Assembly: GCA_965277275.1 (NCBI GenBank)
Contig: CBDICG010000002.1
Location: forward strand, 558,001 to 622,000
From: HLUCCA09 sp965277275
Lineage (GTDB): Bacteria; Pseudomonadota; Alphaproteobacteria; Rhodobacterales; Rhodobacteraceae
Length of the DNA stretch: 64,000 bases
Reading direction: 5' to 3'
Shown here: in pieces, positions 8,642 to 16,795 of the stretch
Numbering within the stretch: the stretch's first letter is position 1
How the letters are laid out: the number at the start of each line of letters is the position of its first letter
Program-made: the position numbers and the translations under genes
The notes under the pieces: model-generated
The model's database searches: none
Told to the model about the DNA's origin: nothing
The model's input: only the letters and a program-made list of their open reading frames with translations

Positions 8642-10582
8642 ATGCGGCTCGGTCCCAAGATCATCACGACGTTTGCTTTGCTTGTTGCGGGGCTTCTGGC
8701 CTGGTTCTCGGCCACGGTTGCGGCCGGCGTGATCGAGTCGCGCTCGCACGATGCCGTGCGGACTGCTCTGATCGAAGCCGAGCACGATTGGGCGCAGATC
8801 CACACCGACGGCCTGCAGATCCATATCGGAGGGGAAGCTCCCACGGAGGCCGCGCGCTTCAATGCGCTGGCCGTGTCCGGGCAGGTGGTGGAGGCAAGCC
8901 GCGTCGTCGACGCGACAACCGTCGTGCCCGCCACGCCGATCGCCGCCCCGCGATTTTCGGTCGAGATACTGCGCAATGACGACGGTGTTCAGCTGATCGG
9001 CCTCGTCCCCAATTCGCTCGACAGGAATGCGATGGCCGAAGAGATCATGGCACTTGCCGAAGGATCCCGGGTCACCGACTTTCTCGAGAGCGCGGACTAT
9101 CCCGTCCCGCCTCACTGGGCTCAATCGCTGAATTACGCGCTAGACGCCCTCGCACGGCTCCCCCGATCGAAGATCTCGGTCTCGGCCGGCTACGTTTCGA
9201 TCACCGCCATCAGCAACTCGGCGGAAGAGAAGCTCGATCTGGAAACCGTGCTGAAGCGGCGCAAACCGCAGGGCGTGAACCTGCAGATGGACATCAGCGC
9301 GCCCCGCCCCGTCATCACGCCCTTCAGCGTGCGGTTCCTGATCGACGGCGACGGCGCCCGTTTTGATGCGTGCTCCGCAGAGAATACCCGCAACCGCGAC
9401 CGCATCCTCGCTGCCGCGCGTGGAGCCGGGATGGAGGAACGCGGGGCCTGCACCATCGGACTCGGCGTGCCCAGCCCGGAGTGGGCGAATGCCGTGATCA
9501 TGGGCATCCAGTCGCTTGAGGAGATCGGACAGGGGACGCTCACGTTTTCGGATGCCGACGTGGCTTTCGTCGCGGCCCCCGGGACAGATCCCGCGACCTT
9601 CGAACGAGCCGTCGGCGCGCTCGAAAGCAACCTGCCGGAAGTCTTTTCGCTCAAAGCCGTTCTGCCGGAACCCGAGGCTGCCCCCGGTGAGGGCCCGCCG
9701 CCGCCCGAGTTTTCCGCCACGCTCAGCCCGGAGGGCGACATCCAGTTGCGTGGCAGGCTTCCCAACCAGACTGTCCACAGCACTGTCGAAAGCTTCGCCC
9801 GGGCGCGCTTTGGCATGGACGCTGTCTACATGGCAGCCCGGCAGGACCCGGACGGGCTGCCCGAAGACTGGCCGATCCGCGTGCTGGCGGGCCTCTCCGC
9901 GCTCTCGTATATGGATCACGGGTCTGTCTCCGTCCTCGCGGAAACGGTCGCGCTGCGTGGCGTGACCGGCAACCAGGACGCACGCTCCGATGTTGCGCGC
10001 CTGCTCGCTGACAAGCTGGGGGAAGAGGCCGGGATCACACTCGAAGTGCGGTACGACGAAACCCTCGACCCGCTCGCGGCCCTGCCGACCCCCCAGGAAT
10101 GCATCCGGAAGGTCGAGATCATTCTCGAGGGCCGCAAGATCACATTTGAACCGGGCTCTACCGAGGTCCAGGGCGAGAGCGCCGCCGTGGTGGACGAGAT
10201 CGCCGAAGTCCTGCGTACCTGCCGGGATGTCGATATGGCCGTCGAGATTGCAGGACACACGGATAGCCAGGGCCGGGAGCAGATGAACCTCGAGCTCTCC
10301 GAAGCGCGCGCCGGGGCCGTGCTGGATGCGCTGGCGGACCGTCGCGTGCTCGTGAGCCGGATCTCGTCGAAGGGATACGGAGAGGCGGTCCCGATCGCCG
10401 ACAATACCACCGAAGCCGGGCGCGAAGCCAACCGCCGGATCGAATTCCGACTCGTGGCGATGGACACCGACGAGGCAAGCGCAGACGCAGGCGAGCCCGA
10501 CCCTGAAGACGCGGCCTCCGGCGAACCTTCCCCCGACGGCGATGCGCAGCAAGCCGCCGATGCTACGGAGACTGAAGAGTGA
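8642..10582 (+). CDS. OmpA-family envelope protein with BON-like modules
   Basis: The 646-residue protein starts with a signal or anchor segment (residues 6-28). A BON-like stretch follows (about 40-95; DGLQIHIGGEAPTEAARF). Two similar modules at about 103-230 and 356-478 share the pattern F..L...GxxQLxGxxPN ... PxxWxxxxLxALxxL ... SVSxxxVxL. The C-terminal peptidoglycan-binding OmpA domain is at about 495-606, with ITFEPGSTEV and IAGHTDSQGREQMN. The last 35 residues are acidic and low complexity. This layout recalls mycobacterial ArfA/OmpATb (BON plus OmpA), but no function is assigned. It overlaps the next gene by GTGA, so the two products are probably made together. Confidence 0.85.
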   Translation: MRLGPKIITTFALLVAGLLAWFSATVAAGVIESRSHDAVRTALIEAEHDWAQIHTDGLQIHIGGEAPTEAARFNALAVSGQVVEASRVVDATTVVPATPIAAPRFSVEILRNDDGVQLIGLVPNSLDRNAMAEEIMALAEGSRVTDFLESADYPVPPHWAQSLNYALDALARLPRSKISVSAGYVSITAISNSAEEKLDLETVLKRRKPQGVNLQMDISAPRPVITPFSVRFLIDGDGARFDACSAENTRNRDRILAAARGAGMEERGACTIGLGVPSPEWANAVIMGIQSLEEIGQGTLTFSDADVAFVAAPGTDPATFERAVGALESNLPEVFSLKAVLPEPEAAPGEGPPPPEFSATLSPEGDIQLRGRLPNQTVHSTVESFARARFGMDAVYMAARQDPDGLPEDWPIRVLAGLSALSYMDHGSVSVLAETVALRGVTGNQDARSDVARLLADKLGEEAGITLEVRYDETLDPLAALPTPQECIRKVEIILEGRKITFEPGSTEVQGESAAVVDEIAEVLRTCRDVDMAVEIAGHTDSQGREQMNLELSEARAGAVLDALADRRVLVSRISSKGYGEAVPIADNTTEAGREANRRIEFRLVAMDTDEASADAGEPDPEDAASGEPSPDGDAQQAADATETEE

Positions 10583-10908
10583 ACCGAACAGAGTTCATTA
10601 TCGCGACGGCCATAGTGCTCTTCGTTGCATTCCTCTTGGGGTGGTTTGCGTCGTGGGTGATCCATCGCGTGACCCGCGTGACCCAGGCCGACATGAACGA
10701 GTTGGACCAGATGGCGCAGTCGCTCCATGATGCAGAGGAAGCACGCGATCAGGCGATCACGTACCTTCAGCAGCGTGAAGCGGAACTCACCAATCAGCTC
10801 TCACAAACCGAAGCGGAATTGCGCGCCGCAATGGATGGCCTGCGGGAAGCACGGCAAGAAGCGGAAGAACTGCGCGGTTACATCGACCGCGTTCAGCAAA
10901 CGTCCTGA
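10579..10908 (+). CDS. Small membrane-anchored coiled-coil protein, hypothetical
   Basis: The 109-residue product starts at a GTG that overlaps the OmpA-gene stop (GTGA), which implies translational coupling. One transmembrane helix is predicted by eye at residues 5-27. A Glu/Gln/Arg-rich helical region (about 38-105) with heptad-like spacing of Leu and Ala follows. The topology suggests an inner-membrane anchor that spaces or tethers the OmpA-like partner, but I do not recognise the family. Confidence 0.75.
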   Translation: MNRTEFIIATAIVLFVAFLLGWFASWVIHRVTRVTQADMNELDQMAQSLHDAEEARDQAITYLQQREAELTNQLSQTEAELRAAMDGLREARQEAEELRGYIDRVQQTS

Positions 10909-11030
10909 GAGAGGCGCTCCAGATCACACGCCAAGATTGCGATTTCAACGCAGAAGAGGCGTACTGAGTGCACAACTTGCGAGCCCGCGCAGGACAACCT
11001 CTTTACGAAAGCCCGGCGCAGCTCGCGCCA

Positions 11031-11052
11031 CGATTTTTCGTACGAAAAATCG
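11031..11052. terminator. 22-bp perfect palindrome between convergent genes
   Basis: CGATTTTTCGTACGAAAAAT followed by CG reads the same on both strands. It lies between the end of the coiled-coil gene (plus) and the end of moaE (minus). The A and T runs sit in the arms, so a hairpin from either strand would place U residues next to the stem. A bidirectional terminator is the simplest reading; a protein-binding site is the alternative. Confidence 0.55.
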
Positions 11053-11077
11053 CGCTACGCCCCGGAGGTTGCTGGGA

Positions 11078-11518
11078 TCACCAGCGGGTGAGTGCGTCCT
11101 CGTCCGCCTCTTTGGCCGCGACCCAGCTCGTCCCCGAGGAACCGATCTCTTTCTTCCAGAACGGGGCGCGTGACTTTAGGTAGTCCATCAGGAATTCGGC
11201 TGCTTCAAACGCGTCCGCTCGATGGGGAGATGCCGTTGCCACCATCATGATCGGCTCGCCGACGGCGAGCCGGCCGTGGCGATGGACCACCAGCAGGTCG
11301 GAAAGCGCCCACCTGGAAGACGCTTGGTCCGCGATCTCCTTGATCGACCGTTCGGTCATGCCCGGGTAATGCTCGATCTCCATGGCGTCGAGTGTTCCGC
11401 CTTCATCGCGGACAACACCCGTGAACGTCACGATCGCACCCGCACCACGGACGCTGTGGGCGAACTGGTCCGTTTCCTCTCCGATATCGAAAGGGGCTTC
11501 CTGTACCCGGACCGGCAA
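11078..11518 (-). CDS. moaE: Molybdopterin synthase catalytic subunit MoaE
   Basis: The 146-residue MoaE converts cyclic pyranopterin monophosphate to molybdopterin using thiocarboxylated MoaD. Family motifs present are GAIVTFTGVVRDE, HYPGMTE, HRHGRLAVGEPIMMV and YLKSRAPFWKKE, which holds the active-site lysines. It begins 2 bases after the moaD stop and ends the uvrC-pgsA-moaD-moaE series. Confidence 0.97.
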   Translation of the reverse strand: MPVRVQEAPFDIGEETDQFAHSVRGAGAIVTFTGVVRDEGGTLDAMEIEHYPGMTERSIKEIADQASSRWALSDLLVVHRHGRLAVGEPIMMVATASPHRADAFEAAEFLMDYLKSRAPFWKKEIGSSGTSWVAAKEADEDALTRW

Positions 11519-11520
11519 TT

Positions 11521-11772
11521 CTAACCTCCTGTCATGGGCGGAAAGAACGCCACTTCCCGCACCCCGGAAAGAGGCGCTTCAAAGGTCGTCAGCTCCTGGT
11601 CCAGCGCGACCCGAAGCGCCGCTGTATCGCCGAAGGCCTCGGCATATCGCTCTTCTCGGGCGCGAAGCTCGTGCACAAGGTCCGACACCGTCGCAGCGTC
11701 TGTTTCGATCTGTTCACGCGAAACGCCAATGCGCTCGCGAAGCCAGGCAAAGTAAAGAACCTCAAGTGTCAC
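11521..11772 (-). CDS. moaD: Molybdopterin synthase sulfur carrier subunit MoaD
   Basis: The 83-residue ubiquitin-fold protein (VTLEVLYFAWLRERIG at the start) ends in the required MTGG, whose terminal glycine is adenylated and thiocarboxylated. The start is a GTG at 11772 that overlaps the pgsA stop as GTGA. Longer upstream translation in this frame is only the shadow of pgsA. It pairs with moaE, which follows directly. Confidence 0.95.
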   Translation of the reverse strand: MTLEVLYFAWLRERIGVSREQIETDAATVSDLVHELRAREERYAEAFGDTAALRVALDQELTTFEAPLSGVREVAFFPPMTGG

Positions 11773-12437
11773 CGGACATTTTCCTTCAAGTAGGGCAGCG
11801 CCTTTCGGAAGTAGTCCCACCCCGTGATCGCAGTGAGGACAGCCGCCAGCCACAGCAGCACGATCCCGCCATACCAGGCGAAGTTCAAGCCACCCGTCAG
11901 AAGGCGCAGACCATGCAGATCCTCGACCTCTCCGTCGAGTACGGCGCGAAACATCCCTTCCTCCATCCCGTAGGCAATCGCAGCAATGTAATGCTCGAAG
12001 ACACCCTGGGCAAAGAGTGTCGCGATGGCGACCATCTGCACGGTGGTCTTCCACTTTGCCAGTGTCGTGACCTTGAGGGTCCCTGCTGTCTCTCCCAGGA
12101 ATTCGCGAAGACCAGAGACAAAGACCTCGCGAAACAGGATGACGACCGCTGGGAGAATGATCCATCCCGCGAGCCCGGAAAACCCGATGATCACGGCCAG
12201 CGCGATCACGACCATCGCCTTATCGGCAATGGGGTCCAGCATCGCGCCAAGCCTCGTTTCCTGCCCCCAGGCACGGGCAAGCCGCCCGTCGATCCAGTCG
12301 GTCAGCGCCGCCGTAACGAAGAGCAGCAGGGCAAACCAATCCGCCAGCGGGCGGTTGAAGTAGAGAAACAAAACCGCCACGCCCGGAGCAGCGATCAGGC
12401 GCAGGATCGTCAGGAAGGTGGGCAGGTTCACTCGCAT
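11769..12437 (-). CDS. pgsA: CDP-diacylglycerol-glycerol-3-phosphate 3-phosphatidyltransferase
   Basis: The 222-residue integral membrane enzyme makes phosphatidylglycerol phosphate, the first committed step to phosphatidylglycerol and cardiolipin. The CDP-alcohol phosphatidyltransferase signature is complete at about residues 49-75 (DGRLAR, then GAMLDPIADK). At least five hydrophobic segments follow the family pattern. It overlaps moaD by 4 bases and lies 194 bases downstream of uvrC. The combination uvrC-pgsA-moaD-moaE is one I recall from other alphaproteobacteria. Confidence 0.95.
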   Translation of the reverse strand: MRVNLPTFLTILRLIAAPGVAVLFLYFNRPLADWFALLLFVTAALTDWIDGRLARAWGQETRLGAMLDPIADKAMVVIALAVIIGFSGLAGWIILPAVVILFREVFVSGLREFLGETAGTLKVTTLAKWKTTVQMVAIATLFAQGVFEHYIAAIAYGMEEGMFRAVLDGEVEDLHGLRLLTGGLNFAWYGGIVLLWLAAVLTAITGWDYFRKALPYLKENVR

Positions 12438-12631
12438 CGCAATCGTTCTATCCCGGTTCGCGAGACGGGAAAAGCGGTCGTCTGCTCGAACGGCTGATCG
12501 GCAGGGTCTCTATCGCGGATCGGTGCGATCTCACAGCCAGACAGCCTGCGAACAGGTCCGGCACCTGCGCCAGCACGCTTGTTCGGCGCCGCCTTCATTG
12601 TGGCGATGTGGGTGGCAGAGCACGGCTGGCA

Positions 12632-14545
12632 TTACTTGTTCTGAAAGAAGTCGTAGATCTTTTCGGCCAGCCCTTCCGAAATCCCGTTCACCGCTTTCAG
12701 ATCGGCGAGGTTTGCCCGGCTGACGGCCTTGGCCGACCCGAAATGCGCCAGCAGTGCGCGCTTGCGCGTAGCCCCCACGCCGGCGATTTCGTCGAGCGGC
12801 GTTGCGCCAACCGCCTTGGCGCGCTTCTGCCGATGGGCTCCAATGGCGAAGCGATGCGCTTCATCGCGCAAGCGCTGCACGAAATAGAGCACTGGATCAT
12901 TGTGCCGGAGGGCAAACGGACGCTGGCCCGTGCGGTGAAACTCCTCCTTGCCGGCATCCCGGTCCACACCCTTGGCAACACCGATGAACGGCACGTCCTC
13001 GACACCCAGCTCCGCCATGATCTCCGCCACGGCGGACACCTGCCCTGCCCCGCCGTCGATCAGCAGCAGGTCCGGCCAGCTCTCCGTCCCACGGTCCGGG
13101 TCTTCCTTGAGCAGGCGCTCGAATCGCCGGGTGAGGACCTCCTTCATCATGCCGAAGTCGTCCCCCGGCGTGAGCTCCGCGTTCTTGATGTTGAACTTGC
13201 GGTACTGGCTCTTGAGGAAGCCTTCGGGGCCGGCGACGACCATGCCCCCCACCGCGTTCTTTCCCATGATGTGCGAGTTGTCGTAGATCTCGACGCGCCG
13301 CGGCGGCGCCGGGAGGTCGAACGCCTCGGCAAGACCCTTGAGCAGTTTCACCTGGGCGGAACTCTCGGCCATCTTTCGGGCAAGGCTTTCGCGCGCGTTG
13401 CGCAGGGCCCCGGCCAACAGCTCGGCCTTTTCACCGCGTTGCGGCACGAGGATCTCGACCTTGCGCCCGGCCTTGCCGGTCAACGCTTCGGCAAGCAGGT
13501 CCCTGTCCTCCACGTCGTCTGACAGGATCACCTGCCGGGGAGGGTCCTTGGTATCGTAGAACTGCGCAATGAAGGCCTGAAGGATCTCTGCCTTGCTCTC
13601 TGTGCCGCCCGTGCGCGGGTAGTAGTCCCGGTTGCCCCAGTTCTGGTTCGCCCGGATGAAGAAGACCTGTACGCAGGCCTGCCCACCCTCCAGATGGAGC
13701 GCAATCACGTCTGCCTCCGCAACCCCGCGTGGATTGATGCCCTGGGCGCTCTGGACCTGGGTCAGCGCGCGAATCCGGTCGCGCAGGGCGGCGGCGCGTT
13801 CGAATTCCATGGCGTCCGATGCTGCCTGCATCTCTTCCGCCAGCTTCGCTTGCACGCCCGTGGACTTGCCCTGCAGGAAGCGCTCTGCATCTCCTACGAG
13901 CGCGCCGTAGTCCTTGTCCGAGATGTAGCCGACGCAGGGCCCGGCGCAGCGCTTGATCTGGTAGAGCAGGCACGGGCGCGTGCGGCTCTCGAAGGTTGCG
14001 TCCGAGCAGTTGCGCAAGAGGAAGACCTTCTGCAACTGGTTCAACGTCCGATTCACCGCGCCCGCACTGGCGAAGGGGCCGTAGTAGTTCCCCTTGTCCG
14101 CCTTGCGCCCGCGGTGTTTGCGGATCTGAGGGAAGGCATGGTCCTTGGCGACGAGGATGTTGGGAAAGCTCTTGTCGTCCCGCAGCAGCACGTTGTAGCG
14201 CGGCTTGAGTTGCTTGATGAGGTTTTGCTCAAGCAGCAGCGCTTCCGTCTCTGTCCGTGTGGTCAGAAACATCATCTGCGCCGTTTCAGAGATCATGCGG
14301 GCTATGCGGCCGGAGTGGCCCGAGGGCCGCGCGTAGTTCGACACGCGCGCCTTGAGGTTCTTGGCCTTACCGACATAGAGGACCCGGGCTTGCGCATCGA
14401 GCATTCGGTACACGCCCGGAGACCCGTCTAGCGTGTGCAGGTATGCCCGTATGCACGCCTGACCGGTCAATTGAACCTCTGACCCTCCCCCTGCGACACT
14501 TTGTGCAATTTGCGGGTCGCTCGAACCCTTCGGATCGTTGCTCAT
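12632..14545 (-). CDS. uvrC: Excinuclease ABC subunit C
   Basis: The 637-residue UvrC makes both incisions in nucleotide excision repair after UvrAB loading. Domains in order are: GIY-YIG nuclease (GSPGVYRMLDA ... VLYVGKAKNLKARV, about residues 37-75), a Cys-rich zone (CLLYQIKRCAGPCVG), a UVR motif (LAEEMQAASDAMEFERAAALRD), the RNase H-like endonuclease (YDNSHIMG ... DLLLIDGG), and tandem helix-hairpin-helix motifs near the end. The ATG at 14545 is chosen because the conserved region starts soon after; the frame stays open upstream into an AT-rich promoter-like gap. Confidence 0.96.
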   Translation of the reverse strand: MSNDPKGSSDPQIAQSVAGGGSEVQLTGQACIRAYLHTLDGSPGVYRMLDAQARVLYVGKAKNLKARVSNYARPSGHSGRIARMISETAQMMFLTTRTETEALLLEQNLIKQLKPRYNVLLRDDKSFPNILVAKDHAFPQIRKHRGRKADKGNYYGPFASAGAVNRTLNQLQKVFLLRNCSDATFESRTRPCLLYQIKRCAGPCVGYISDKDYGALVGDAERFLQGKSTGVQAKLAEEMQAASDAMEFERAAALRDRIRALTQVQSAQGINPRGVAEADVIALHLEGGQACVQVFFIRANQNWGNRDYYPRTGGTESKAEILQAFIAQFYDTKDPPRQVILSDDVEDRDLLAEALTGKAGRKVEILVPQRGEKAELLAGALRNARESLARKMAESSAQVKLLKGLAEAFDLPAPPRRVEIYDNSHIMGKNAVGGMVVAGPEGFLKSQYRKFNIKNAELTPGDDFGMMKEVLTRRFERLLKEDPDRGTESWPDLLLIDGGAGQVSAVAEIMAELGVEDVPFIGVAKGVDRDAGKEEFHRTGQRPFALRHNDPVLYFVQRLRDEAHRFAIGAHRQKRAKAVGATPLDEIAGVGATRKRALLAHFGSAKAVSRANLADLKAVNGISEGLAEKIYDFFQNK

Positions 14546-14853
14546 GCGGTGCTCTTGCGGCGCAGTGCCGATTCCAACGGGTGCTGCAATCTGGGGACAG
14601 CAAGGGCAAGAGGAAAGGTGTCCACCGAAACTGTGGAAAACTCTGCGGATAACGACGGCTGCATCCCGATTTTTCCTTTGATCTTGGCGCATTGGTTGAC
14701 TTGCCCAATTTTTGGGCATACATCTAAATCATTGAAATCACTTCAAACTTTTTACGGCAGTAACCAAATAGCTGAAAATGATAAGGTTTCCTAACAAAAC
14801 GCTAATAGGTATCTCAAAGGTGCATAACTGAGTTGTCAGGTCTCGTTTACACA
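14546..14853. promoter_or_regulatory. AT-rich 308-bp intergenic region with promoter-like and palindromic elements
   Basis: No convincing gene lies here. The stretch from about 14640 to 14830 is markedly AT-rich against its surroundings. On the plus strand TTGACT (14696-14701) and TACATC (14719-14724) have a 17-base spacer. That spacer is exactly the palindrome TGCCCAATTTTTGGGCA (14702-14718). A second inverted repeat, TTGAA-ATCAC-TTCAA, lies at 14732-14746. The uvrC promoter on the minus strand should also be in this gap. The plus-strand promoter, if real, points at no annotated gene. Confidence 0.5.
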
Positions 14854-15636
14854 CTAGCTTCCGGCAGGTGCACGGGTTGGCCAGTCTATCTGCTGCCCAC
14901 CGTCGACAATGATGGTTTGGCCGGTGACTGCCGGCGAATCCAGAAAGAAGCCAAGCGCGGCGCAGATGTCCCCCGCCCCCGGTCCCCGCCCTGGCGTAGC
15001 CGCGGCACGGGCGCGCAGGAACTCATCTTCTGGTTGATCAAAGTCCGGAAGTGTCCATCCGGGACCGATCGCGTTCACGCGCACGCCCGGCGCGAGTGAC
15101 TGCGCGCCCGTCGTTGTGAAGGCATAAAGCGCCATCTTGGCCAGCGAGTAGGAGAAGTAGTTCGGCGTGAGCCGCCCCACCCGCGTGTCCAGCATGTTCA
15201 CGATCAATGCCTGTGGGAGCGGGTCGCCGTTGTGATCCTTCGGGGTGGGCGGTGCCTGGCGGGCAAAGTGCTGAGCCAGCACAATTGGAACGCGCAGGTT
15301 GCTCTCCATGTGCCGGTCCCAGCTTTCGCGGGTACAGCTCTGCAAGGTGTCATGCTCGAAGATCGAGGCGCTGTTCACAAGCACCGTCAGCGGCCCGCCG
15401 AGCGCCTCGGAGGCGCGCTCCACGAGACCCGATGCCGTCGCCTCGTCGAGCAGGTTGGCCTGCATGGGGACCCCGATCCGGCCCGCGCGCTCGACGTCCT
15501 GTGCGACCTCCTCGGCCCCGGACGCAGAGCCATTGTAGTGGACCACAACGTCATGGCCCCGGTTCGCAAGGTAGCGCGCCATGGCCGCCCCAAGCCGCCG
15601 TCCACCGCCTGTAACGAGTGCGCGTTTCTCCGTCAT
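14854..15636 (-). CDS. SDR oxidoreductase, pteridine-reductase-like
   Basis: The 260-residue short-chain dehydrogenase/reductase has the cofactor motif TGGGRRLG at residues 9-16. This is the TGxxxRxG form typical of PTR1/FolM-type pteridine reductases rather than TGxxxGxG. HYNGSASGAEEV follows strand 2, NSASIF corresponds to the NAG region, and the catalytic YSLAK holds Tyr and Lys. The C-terminal PGWT segment is usual. A role in reducing dihydrofolate or dihydromonapterin is plausible by family resemblance only. The start overlaps the end of the exchanger gene (ATGA). Confidence 0.85.
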   Translation of the reverse strand: MTEKRALVTGGGRRLGAAMARYLANRGHDVVVHYNGSASGAEEVAQDVERAGRIGVPMQANLLDEATASGLVERASEALGGPLTVLVNSASIFEHDTLQSCTRESWDRHMESNLRVPIVLAQHFARQAPPTPKDHNGDPLPQALIVNMLDTRVGRLTPNYFSYSLAKMALYAFTTTGAQSLAPGVRVNAIGPGWTLPDFDQPEDEFLRARAAATPGRGPGAGDICAALGFFLDSPAVTGQTIIVDGGQQIDWPTRAPAGS

Positions 15637-16592
15637 GCCGCTGCTCCAATCCCGATAACCACCAGATAGGCAATATAGAGCCCGGTGAGCACGACGCCCC
15701 ATGCGCGCCCGAGATGCCAGTGTAGAAAGACGAAGGGTGCGAGCAGCGCCGATGCTCCCAGCATCACCCAGAAGTCAAATGCAAAGAAGTTCGGGGCGAC
15801 GGGGATTTCCCCGACAAAGCTCGAGATCCCGATGATCGCCAGCAGATTGAACATATTCGATCCGATGACATTGCCCAGCGCCACGTCAGACTGGCGTCGC
15901 AGCGCAGCCATAACTGTTGTGGCAAGCTCAGGCAGGGACGTCCCGATCGCCACGAGCGTCAGCCCGATCACAGTGTCAGAGACACCGATTTCCTCGGCGA
16001 TGGCGATGGCGGAATCGACAAGGATATCGGCCCCGAGCGGCAGCCCGATCAGGCCGAGGATCAGGAACATCGCGAGCTTCCAGCCCGGCATCTCCGTATC
16101 CGCTTCCTCGAGATCCTCTTCCTCGTCGGGCGATCCATTGCGGTGCGCTCGCGCCTCCCGGAAGGTATCGCCCAGCATGATCGCCAGACCGAGCAACAGG
16201 ATGATCCCGTGCCACCATGTAAAGGGGCCGAAATACGCCAACGCGATGAACACGACACTCGCGACCATCATCATCACGTAGGTCTTGCGGGTATCGCATC
16301 CCTCGCTCGACAACCCAGCGATCAGTGCAGGGATCCCCAGAACCAACAGGATGTTGGCCGTATTGGAGCCCACGACATTGCCGAGGGCGAGACCCGCCGC
16401 ATCGTCCTTGATGGCGGCAATCGAGATGAGCAGCTCTGGCGCCGAGGTTCCGAAGGCCACGATCGTGAGCGACACAAGGAGCGCCGGGATGCCCATACGC
16501 AATGCGAGGTTCACAGCGCCCCGCACAAGCGCATCCCCCGCAAGCAGCAAGATCACCAGCCCGAGGCCGGCCATCAGGATATTGACGATCAT
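15633..16592 (-). CDS. Calcium/sodium antiporter, CaCA family (YrbG-like)
   Basis: The 319-residue inner-membrane protein has about ten hydrophobic segments and the two inverted alpha repeats of this family: GTSAPELLISIAA with ALGNVVGSNTANI, and GTSLPELATTVMA with ALGNVIGSNMFNLL. An acidic cytosolic linker (residues about 150-168, rich in Glu and Asp) separates the halves. It exchanges Ca2+ or another cation against Na+ or H+. Both ends overlap neighbours by ATGA, so it is translated with the small CxxC protein and the SDR. Confidence 0.93.
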   Translation of the reverse strand: MIVNILMAGLGLVILLLAGDALVRGAVNLALRMGIPALLVSLTIVAFGTSAPELLISIAAIKDDAAGLALGNVVGSNTANILLVLGIPALIAGLSSEGCDTRKTYVMMMVASVVFIALAYFGPFTWWHGIILLLGLAIMLGDTFREARAHRNGSPDEEEDLEEADTEMPGWKLAMFLILGLIGLPLGADILVDSAIAIAEEIGVSDTVIGLTLVAIGTSLPELATTVMAALRRQSDVALGNVIGSNMFNLLAIIGISSFVGEIPVAPNFFAFDFWVMLGASALLAPFVFLHWHLGRAWGVVLTGLYIAYLVVIGIGAAA

Positions 16593-16795
16593 GGGGGCTT
16601 AGGCCTTTCCGCAGGGCAGGGCCCGCGCCCGACCTTGTAGGCGCCGCAATGGCGGCATTTGCCGGGTTTGGACGGCAGCTTGTCCCGCTCCGCCTTGCGC
16701 CCCAGTCGACCGGCAGCGCCCGGAAAGCGCAGTTTCCCGAACATCGCAAGCACCGCGATGCCGATCAGGAAGAAGGTGACAATCTTGGTCAGCAC
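16589..16795 (-). CDS. Small CxxC membrane protein, hypothetical
   Basis: The 68-residue protein has one N-terminal transmembrane helix (residues 4-20) and a basic cytosolic part with a CRHCGAYKVGRGPC motif near residues 47-60 that could bind zinc. It begins directly after the S49 peptidase stop and overlaps the exchanger start by ATGA. Overlap on one side and abutment on the other argue that it is a real gene. Function is unknown. Confidence 0.75.
   Translation of the reverse strand: MLTKIVTFFLIGIAVLAMFGKLRFPGAAGRLGRKAERDKLPSKPGKCRHCGAYKVGRGPCPAERPKPP

Noticed and set aside
14778..14831. A 17-codon plus-strand frame downstream of the 14.7-kb promoter-like site
   Set aside because: No ribosome binding site and composition expected by chance in an AT-rich gap.
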